NCBI RefSeq assembly: GCF_000733765.1
Contig: NZ_JPOG01000001.1
Span: 2,356,001-2,420,000, forward strand
Direction of reading: 5' to 3'
DNA from: Algiphilus aromaticivorans DG1253
GTDB lineage: Bacteria > Pseudomonadota > Gammaproteobacteria > Nevskiales > Nevskiaceae
DNA length: 64,000 nt
The position numbers and the translations under genes are program-made. Below the pieces are notes generated by a model that saw only the letters and a program-made list of their open reading frames with translations, did no database searches and was not told the origin of the DNA. Position 1 is the stretch's first letter. Every line of letters begins with the position of its first letter. Positions 55,215 through 64,000 of the stretch are shown here, piece by piece.

Positions 55215-55813
55215 GACAGCCAGGCCTCGAACTTGCGGATGGCGGCCTCGGTGACCACCACCTTCTCGTGGGACAGCAGACTGACCGGGTTGACGGCTTC
55301 GACATCCAGCACGTCGACTCCAGGCAGGTTGCGCGCAGCCAGGTACAGCGGCTGCTCGACCGACTCGCCGATGATCAGCGCATTGGTCGCACCCAGCTCG
55401 GCGAGCTTGGCTGCCAGATTCTTGGTCTTGCCGTCGCATGCCAGCTCGGGTACGACGATGAGGTGCTCGCGCCGCCCCAGCTCAGAGAGGATGCTGCGCA
55501 ACGCGCCGCGATACATCTTGCGGTTCACTTTCTGCGAATGGTCGCGCGGCCGCGCCGCAAAGGTAACGCCGCCGCCCCGCCACAGCGGGCTGCGGATGGT
55601 GCCGGCGCGCGCACGTCCGGTGCCCTTCTGCCGCCAGGGCTTCTTGCCGCCGCCGCTGACGTCCGAGCGCGTCTTCTGCGCCTTCGTGCCGGCGCGCGCA
55701 CCCGCCATGTAGGCGGTAACGACCTGATGCACCAGGGCCTCGTTGAAGTCCGCGGCGAAGACGGCATCCGCCACCTGCACCGTACTTCCGCCCTTGTTGC
55801 TTGCCAATTCCAT
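55211..55813 (-). CDS. rplD: 50S ribosomal protein L4
   Basis: 200 residues (E. coli 201). It has [20 protein letters not shown], the tunnel loop [20 protein letters not shown], and [20 protein letters not shown]. In E. coli, L4 also represses the S10 operon through the leader; the leader here is only about 60 bases and shows no such structure besides the tuf terminator. It is 25 bases after rplC. Confidence 0.98.
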   Translation of the reverse strand: MELASNKGGSTVQVADAVFAADFNEALVHQVVTAYMAGARAGTKAQKTRSDVSGGGKKPWRQKGTGRARAGTIRSPLWRGGGVTFAARPRDHSQKVNRKMYRGALRSILSELGRREHLIVVPELACDGKTKNLAAKLAELGATNALIIGESVEQPLYLAARNLPGVDVLDVEAVNPVSLLSHEKVVVTEAAIRKFEAWLS

Positions 55814-55838
55814 GATTGCTTCCTTTGCGCGGTCCGGA

Positions 55839-56477
55839 CTAGCTGCGGTTGCTCGGGCGCACGATCACCGTGCCGCCCTTCGCCCCGGGTACCGCACCTT
55901 TGACGAGCAACAGATTGCGCTCGGCATCGACGCGGACGACGTCCAGATTCAACGTCGTGACGCGGGCGTTACCCATCTGCCCGGACATCTTCTTGCCCTT
56001 GAACACCCTGCCCGGCGACTGGTTCTGGCCGATCGAGCCCGGCGTGCGGTGCGACAGCGAGTTGCCGTGCGTGGCACGACCACCGCCGAAGCCCCAGCGC
56101 TTGACCGTGCCGGCAAAGCCCTTGCCGATGCTGGTGCCACGCACATCCACTGCCTTGACTTCCGCGAAGGCGTCGACGCGGATCTCCGCACCGGTCTGCA
56201 GCTCGGTGTCCTCGCCCTCTTCCAGGCGCATCTCCCAGAGACCGGTGCCCGGCGCGACACCGGCGGTCTTGAAGTGCCCGAGCTCAGCCTTGGTCAGCCG
56301 CTGCGGCTTGGCCTCGCCAACCGTGACCTGGATCGCGCGGTAGCCGTCGCTCTCCTCAGTCTTAAGGCGTGTGACGCGATTCGGCGCGCACTCAATCACC
56401 GTCACCGGAACGGACTGGCCATCCTCGGTGAAGATGCGGGTCATGCCGCGCTTGATGCCAACAATTCCAATACTCAT
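55839..56477 (-). CDS. rplC: 50S ribosomal protein L3
   Basis: ATG 56477 gives 212 residues (E. coli 209): [40 protein letters not shown], then [20 protein letters not shown] with the Gln of the QNQSPG stretch that PrmB methylates in E. coli. L3 reaches the peptidyl-transferase centre and starts assembly. It is 20 bases after rpsJ. Confidence 0.98.
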   Translation of the reverse strand: MSIGIVGIKRGMTRIFTEDGQSVPVTVIECAPNRVTRLKTEESDGYRAIQVTVGEAKPQRLTKAELGHFKTAGVAPGTGLWEMRLEEGEDTELQTGAEIRVDAFAEVKAVDVRGTSIGKGFAGTVKRWGFGGGRATHGNSLSHRTPGSIGQNQSPGRVFKGKKMSGQMGNARVTTLNLDVVRVDAERNLLLVKGAVPGAKGGTVIVRPSNRS

Positions 56478-56497
56478 AGTTATGGCTCCCGCGCGCC

Positions 56498-56815
56498 TCA
56501 ACCGAGCTTGATCTGGACCTCGACACCGGCCGGAAGATCGAGCTTGGACAGGGCGTCCACGGTCTTCTCGGTCGGGTCGACGATCTGCATGAGCCGCTTG
56601 TGCGTGCGGATCTCGTACTGGTCGCGCGCGTCCTTGTAGACGTGCGGCGATACCAGGATCGTGTAGCGCTCACGGCGGGTCGGAAGCGGGATGGGCCCCC
56701 GCACGAGCGCACCTGTGCGCTTGGCGGTTTCCACGATCTCGCGGGCCGACCGATCGATCAAACGATGATCGAAGGCCTTGAGCCGGATACGTATCGATTG
56801 GCTAGCTGCGGCCAT
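56498..56815 (-). CDS. rpsJ: 30S ribosomal protein S10 (NusE)
   Basis: 105 residues (E. coli 103): [40 protein letters not shown] and [21 protein letters not shown]10 also acts as NusE in antitermination with NusB. It is the first gene of the S10 cluster; only 63 bases separate it from tuf, and the tuf terminator hairpin fills half of that gap, so its promoter may overlap the end of tuf. Confidence 0.98.
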   Translation of the reverse strand: MAAASQSIRIRLKAFDHRLIDRSAREIVETAKRTGALVRGPIPLPTRRERYTILVSPHVYKDARDQYEIRTHKRLMQIVDPTEKTVDALSKLDLPAGVEVQIKLG

Positions 56816-56834
56816 GCTTGCTGGACTCGGTTAT

Positions 56835-56878
56835 GAAAAAGAACGGGAAGCGACTCGGGGCGAATGCCCCGAAGCGCT

Positions 56879-56880
<2 letters not shown>
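56835..56880 (-). terminator. Rho-independent terminator at the end of tuf
   Basis: On the minus strand an outer stem GAAGCG/CGCTTC (56875-56880 with 56847-56852) and an inner stem CGGGGC/GCCCCG (56866-56871 with 56856-56861) close on a 4-base loop, followed by GTTCTTTTTC. The outer arm begins in the tuf stop codon. It divides the str operon from the S10 operon. Confidence 0.85.
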
Positions 56881-58069
<1,189 letters not shown>

Positions 58070-58123
58070 CTTCTTGCTTCCTGATACGTATTGTTAGTCG
58101 GGACAAAAAACGCGCCGGTGCGT

Positions 58124-60226
<2,103 letters not shown>

Positions 60227-60274
60227 GGCGGATTCCTCGAATTCGGGCTTGGGGACTTCAGTGAGAGGCGGGTA

Positions 60275-60745
60275 CTACCAGCGGAAGTGCGAAAAGGCCT
60301 TGTTGGCCTCCGCCATACGGTGCGTGTCTTCGCGCTTCTTGACGGCAGCGCCGCGGCTCTCGGCCGCGTCCATCAACTCGCCAGCCAGGCGCTGCGACAT
60401 GCCCTGCTCGCCACGGTTGCGCGTGGCGTCGATGAGCCAGCGCATCGCCAGCGTGTTGCGGCGAACGGTGCGAACCTCGACGGGCACCTGATAGGTGGCA
60501 CCACCGACACGACGCGACTTCACCTCGACGGTCGGACGGATATTGTCGAGCGCCTGCTCCAGCACAGGCAGCGGCTCATCGGTGCTCTGCTTGGCAGACA
60601 CGATGTCCAGGGCGCCGTAGACGATCTTCTCGGCCACGGAACGCTTACCGGACACCATCATCATATTGATGAACTTGGCCAGCAGCTCGGAATTGAATTT
60701 GGGGTCCGGGAGTACCTTGCGGACTTCAGCGCGACGGCGACGCAT
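60275..60745 (-). CDS. rpsG: 30S ribosomal protein S7
   Basis: ATG 60745 gives 156 residues, the short form (as in E. coli B). [60 protein letters not shown] and the end AFSHFRW are typical. S7 organises the 3' domain of 16S rRNA; in E. coli it represses its own operon through the rpsL-rpsG junction, which here is only ten bases, so that site is not conserved. Confidence 0.98.
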   Translation of the reverse strand: MRRRRAEVRKVLPDPKFNSELLAKFINMMMVSGKRSVAEKIVYGALDIVSAKQSTDEPLPVLEQALDNIRPTVEVKSRRVGGATYQVPVEVRTVRRNTLAMRWLIDATRNRGEQGMSQRLAGELMDAAESRGAAVKKREDTHRMAEANKAFSHFRW

Positions 60746-60755
60746 GGCTACGCTC

Positions 60756-61133
60756 CTAGCTACTCTTGGGGCGCTTGGCGCCGTACTTGGAACGACCCTG
60801 ACGGCGCTTCTCGATGCCGGCGCAGTCGAGTGCGCCGCGCACGGTGTGATAACGCACACCGGGAAGATCCTTCACACGTCCACCGCGGATGAGCACAACC
60901 GAGTGCTCCTGAAGGTTATGACCTTCACCGCCGATGTAGGAAATCACCTCGAAACCATTGGTCAGGCGCACCTTGCACACCTTCCGCATGGCCGAGTTCG
61001 GCTTCTTCGGGGTGGTGGTATAGACACGGGTACACACGCCACGCCGCTGGGGGCTCTTCTCCAGCGCGGGCACCTTTGATGGGGTGCTGCGGGTCGCACG
61101 ACCCTTGCGCACTAACTGATTGATCGTTGGCAC
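60756..61133 (-). CDS. rpsL: 30S ribosomal protein S12
   Basis: The frame continues upstream but the S12 N-terminus ([12 protein letters not shown]) fits GTG 61133, giving 125 residues (E. coli 124). [20 protein letters not shown] and [20 protein letters not shown] carry the Lys residues that change in streptomycin resistance; both are wild type. The Asp in KDLPG is the RimO site in E. coli. It is the first gene of the str operon, behind a strong promoter. Confidence 0.96.
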   Translation of the reverse strand: MPTINQLVRKGRATRSTPSKVPALEKSPQRRGVCTRVYTTTPKKPNSAMRKVCKVRLTNGFEVISYIGGEGHNLQEHSVVLIRGGRVKDLPGVRYHTVRGALDCAGIEKRRQGRSKYGAKRPKSS

Positions 61134-61162
61134 GATGGTGACTTCCGACTTATGAAAGAAAT

Positions 61163-61190
61163 GACGGGCCGCCGTTGTGTGGGGCCCGTC
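61163..61190 (-). promoter_or_regulatory. Leader hairpin of the str operon (possible attenuator)
   Basis: An 8-bp stem GACGGGCC/GGCCCGTC (61183-61190 with 61163-61170) and a 12-base loop lie about 10-35 bases into the expected transcript. It is followed on the minus strand by ATTTCTTTC. The T-run is imperfect, so it may be a weak attenuator or simply a protective 5' hairpin. Confidence 0.45.
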
Positions 61191-61203
61191 AGGAAGGGCG
61201 CGC

Positions 61204-61232
61204 AATATAGTGGTCCGCTGCGGACCTGTCAA
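61204..61232 (-). promoter_or_regulatory. Strong sigma-70 promoter of the str operon with a palindromic spacer
   Basis: On the minus strand TTGACA (61227-61232), 17 bases, TATATT (61204-61209): six and five of six consensus positions at the ideal distance. The spacer contains a perfect palindrome GGTCCGC-N-GCGGACC (61212-61226), which could be an operator. Transcription would start near 61,197. Confidence 0.85.
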
Positions 61233-61234
61233 CC

Positions 61235-61270
61235 GGAAAGATCACCGCGGCGCGCGTGACCGCGGTGATC
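61235..61270 (-). terminator. Terminator-like hairpin between rpoC and the str promoter
   Basis: A perfect 11-bp stem GATCACCGCGG/CCGCGGTGATC (61260-61270 with 61240-61250) and a 9-base loop begin seven bases after the rpoC stop. On the minus strand only CTTTCC follows, so termination strength is uncertain; it directly abuts the -35 box of the str promoter. Confidence 0.6.
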
Positions 61271-61277
61271 CAGACCT

Positions 61278-64000
61278 CTAGCCTTCGTTTTCCGGCACGC
61301 CGGCCTCGTCGTCACCGCCGGCAGTACTGCGCTCTGCCGCTGCAGCCGGCGAGGAGCCGCTCTCGTTGAAGTCCGCGGCTCCCGAGGCGGGGACCTGCAG
61401 GTCGGCGAGGAAACTGCCGCCACGGGCCTTGCGGCGCTGCTCGTGGAAGGACAGTCCCGTACCGGCCGGGATCAGGCGACCGACGATGACATTCTCCTTG
61501 AGACCGCGCAGCTCGTCGCGAGATCCGCGCACGGAGGCTTCGGTGAGCACGCGGGTGGTCTCCTGGAAGCTGGCCGCCGAGATGAAGGATTCGGTGGACA
61601 GGCTCGCCTTGGTGATGCCGAGGATGAGCCGCTCGAACTTGGCCGGGGTCTTGCCCTCGGCGGCGAGCTTGCGGTTGGTGTCCTCGGTCGCAAAGAGTTC
61701 CACCTGCTCGCCATGCAGGAAGGGCGAGTCGCCGGAATCGGTGATCTCGACCTTGCGCAGCATCTGTCGGCAGATCGTCTCAATGTGCTTGTCGTTGATC
61801 GTCACGCCCTGCAGACGGTAAACGTCCTGGATCTCCTTGACGACGTGGTTGGACAGTGCCACCACGCCGCGCAGACGCAGGATGTCGTGCTGCGACGGCT
61901 CGCCGTCGGTGATCTGCTCACCGCGCTCGACATGCTCACCTTCGAATACCGAGATCTGCTGCCACTTCGGAATCAGCAGCTCCACCTCTTCGCCGTCGGA
62001 CTGCACGATCTTGAGGCGCTGCTTGCCCTTAGTGGCATTGCCGAAGCGAACGGTGCCCGTGGCCTCGGCCAGAACGGCCGGGTCCTTCGGCTTGCGCGCC
62101 TCGAAGAGGTCGGCAACACGCGGCAGACCACCCGTGATGTCGCGTGACTTGGAGGCCTCCTGCGGGATGCGGGCGACAATGTCGCCAGTCTTGACGTCCT
62201 GGCCATCCTCGACAGTGACAACTGCACGCGCGGGCAGCGCATAGGCCACCGGGATGTCGGTATCGGGAAAGGTCAGCGCCTCGCCATCCGAGCCGAGCAG
62301 CACCAGCGTTGGCCGAAGCTCACGCGCGCTGCGCGTCTGCGATTCGGACACCACCAGCGTGGAGACGCCCGTAATGGGGTCCTCCTCGCGATTGACGGTG
62401 CTGCCTTCCTCGAAGTCCTGGAAGCGCACGCGACCAGCCTGCTCGGTAACGATGGGATGGGTATGCGGGTCCCACTTCGCGAGCCGGATGCCGGCCTCGA
62501 CCGTCTGGCCGTCCTGCACCTCGATGATGGCGCCGTAGGGAATCTTGTAGCGCTCGCGCTCGCGCCCGTCCTCGGCAATGATGCCGATCTCGCCCGAGCG
62601 GGAAACCGCGACCAGATTGCCTTCCTGGTTCTGAATGGTCTTGACGTTGTGCAGCTTGACCGTGCCGCCGGCACGCGTATCGGCGCCGTCGGCAGCCACC
62701 GACCGCGAAGCTGCACCACCGACGTGGAAGGTACGCATCGTGAGCTGCGTGCCCGGCTCGCCGATCGACTGGGCGGCGATGACGCCCACCGACTCGCCGA
62801 TGTTGACGCGATGACCGCGCGCCAGATCGCGCCCGTAGCACTGCGCGCAGATGCCGAAGCCCTGCTCGCAGGTGATCGGGCTGCGCACCCAGACCTCGTC
62901 CAGGGAATGCTGCTCGAGGAGATCGCAGAGCTTCTCGTCGAGCATCGTGCCCTCGGCGATCAGCACTTCATCGGTGCCCGGGATGTGCACGTCGCGCAGG
63001 GCCACGCGGCCCAGCACGCGATCGCGCAGGGCCTCGAGGACATCGCCACCCTCGACGATGGGGGTCATCTGCAGGCCGTTCTCGGTGCCGCAATCCTCGG
63101 CGGTGACAACCACGTCCTGCGACACATCCACCAGGCGGCGGGTGAGATACCCCGAGTTGGCTGTCTTCAACGCCGTATCGGCCAGGCCCTTGCGGGCGCC
63201 GTGCGTGGAGATGAAGTACTGCAGCACGTTCAGCCCTTCGCGGAAGTTGGCCGTGATGGGCGTCTCGATGATGGAGCCGTCCGGCTTGGCCATAAGGCCA
63301 CGCATACCGGCGAGCTGGCGAATCTGCGCCTGCGAGCCACGCGCGCCGGAGTCGGCCATCATGAAGACCGAGTTGAAGCTCGGCTGGGTCACTTCGGTGC
63401 CGTCGCGCTCCAGGGCGGTCTCGGTACCGATGCGCGTCATCATCGCCTTGGCGATGCTGTCGTTGGCGCGCGACCAGACGTCGACGACGCGGTTGTAGCG
63501 CTCGCCGGCCGTGGTCAGGCCCTGGGTGTACTCCTCGTTGATCTCCTTGACCTTGTTCTCGGCATCCTCGAGGAAGGTGTACTTCTCGTCGGGAATCACC
63601 ATGTCGTCGATGCAGAAGGAGATGCCCGACTGCGTCGACTGACCGAAGCCCATGTACATGAGCTGGTCCGCGAACACGACGGTGTCCTTGGTGCCGCAGC
63701 GGCGGTAGACGTAGTCGATGACCTTGCCGACTTCCTTCTTGGTCAAGGTCTTGTTGACCACCGAGAAAGGCACGCGGTCGGGCAGGATCTCGGACATCAG
63801 CGCGCGGCCAACGGTGGTGTCCACGAGTTGGCGCTTGGGCGTGGCGCTGCCGTCCTCCTCGTCGATCCAGTCGTCGATGCGCACCTTGATGCGCGCCTGC
63901 AGTTCCAGCTCGCCGCTGGCGAAAGCGCGGTGCACCTCGGCGACATCGGCCAGCACCATGCCGTCACCCTTGGCACCGATGCGCTCGCGCGTCATCCAGT
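61278..64000 (-). CDS. rpoC: RNA polymerase subunit beta' (C-terminal part)
   Basis: The frame runs off the right end of the window; about 907 C-terminal residues of some 1,400 are present, starting in the region after the active site ([16 protein letters not shown]). The second zinc site is complete: [10 protein letters not shown], then [20 protein letters not shown]. The trigger-loop region reads [20 protein letters not shown] and [20 protein letters not shown], identical in pattern to E. coli. The C-terminus ends in a variable acidic tail ([13 protein letters not shown]). rpoB should lie to the right. Confidence 0.98.
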   Translation of the reverse strand, partial: WMTRERIGAKGDGMVLADVAEVHRAFASGELELQARIKVRIDDWIDEEDGSATPKRQLVDTTVGRALMSEILPDRVPFSVVNKTLTKKEVGKVIDYVYRRCGTKDTVVFADQLMYMGFGQSTQSGISFCIDDMVIPDEKYTFLEDAENKVKEINEEYTQGLTTAGERYNRVVDVWSRANDSIAKAMMTRIGTETALERDGTEVTQPSFNSVFMMADSGARGSQAQIRQLAGMRGLMAKPDGSIIETPITANFREGLNVLQYFISTHGARKGLADTALKTANSGYLTRRLVDVSQDVVVTAEDCGTENGLQMTPIVEGGDVLEALRDRVLGRVALRDVHIPGTDEVLIAEGTMLDEKLCDLLEQHSLDEVWVRSPITCEQGFGICAQCYGRDLARGHRVNIGESVGVIAAQSIGEPGTQLTMRTFHVGGAASRSVAADGADTRAGGTVKLHNVKTIQNQEGNLVAVSRSGEIGIIAEDGRERERYKIPYGAIIEVQDGQTVEAGIRLAKWDPHTHPIVTEQAGRVRFQDFEEGSTVNREEDPITGVSTLVVSESQTRSARELRPTLVLLGSDGEALTFPDTDIPVAYALPARAVVTVEDGQDVKTGDIVARIPQEASKSRDITGGLPRVADLFEARKPKDPAVLAEATGTVRFGNATKGKQRLKIVQSDGEEVELLIPKWQQISVFEGEHVERGEQITDGEPSQHDILRLRGVVALSNHVVKEIQDVYRLQGVTINDKHIETICRQMLRKVEITDSGDSPFLHGEQVELFATEDTNRKLAAEGKTPAKFERLILGITKASLSTESFISAASFQETTRVLTEASVRGSRDELRGLKENVIVGRLIPAGTGLSFHEQRRKARGGSFLADLQVPASGAADFNESGSSPAAAAERSTAGGDDEAGVPENEG

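Overview
The window is high-GC DNA from a gammaproteobacterium. The evidence is a complete str/S10/spc/alpha ribosomal gene array in canonical order, followed by holA-proA-nadD-rsfS-rlmH, DusB and FabH, all with typical gammaproteobacterial lengths and motifs. A placement near the Nevskiales/Xanthomonadales/Chromatiales is a guess from gene content (a trans-acting enoyl-reductase-like gene, YceI pair with cytochrome b561, CASTOR/POLLUX channel); no 16S rRNA or tRNA is present.

Region 1 (1-14,670) is a metal/envelope-stress accessory island, all on the plus strand. It has a membrane-protein/DUF2933/ICMT-like methyltransferase/EamA transporter group. Next comes an MMPL-type RND exporter with a LolA-like periplasmic protein and an outer-membrane barrel protein, behind a MerR-type promoter with a 19-bp spacer. 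A small HMA-like protein, a secreted Cys/His-rich protein and a CusCBA-type tripartite metal efflux operon follow. The island ends in debris: a DUF2933 remnant with two stops and a complete IS30-family element (14,675-15,755) whose transposase is broken by two amber codons. Region 2 (15,756-18,160) is a lower-GC islet: a small membrane protein, a ferritin-like helical protein and an ATP-grasp-like enzyme.

Region 3 (18,180-36,925) is chromosomal housekeeping and accessory genes on both strands: a degenerate GGDEF protein coupled to a type IV pilin-like protein with a Gly/Pro tail, a TauD/SyrP-like oxygenase, a CASTOR/POLLUX-like channel, FabH with a nitroreductase, a SET-domain protein, a secreted methyltransferase-like protein with an NlpC/P60 lipoprotein, an enoyl-reductase-like gene with an alpha/beta hydrolase, an RsmB-like rRNA methyltransferase, DusB, and an MFS transporter. 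Region 4 (36,988-42,805) is minus strand: two YceI proteins with cytochrome b561, then rlmH, rsfS, nadD, proA and holA.

Region 5 (42,834-64,000) is the minus-strand transcription/translation array, from rpoC (cut by the window end) through rpsL-rpsG-fusA-tuf, the S10 and spc clusters to secY-rpmJ, and the alpha cluster rpsM-rpsK-rpsD-rpoA-rplQ. It is conventional except at two spots. The str promoter has a perfect palindrome filling its spacer. The rpmJ-rpsM junction holds a perfect 15-bp hairpin and tandem 93-bp repeats whose hairpin stems differ by compensatory changes, just upstream of a recognisable alpha promoter. That junction is the strongest candidate for something undescribed.
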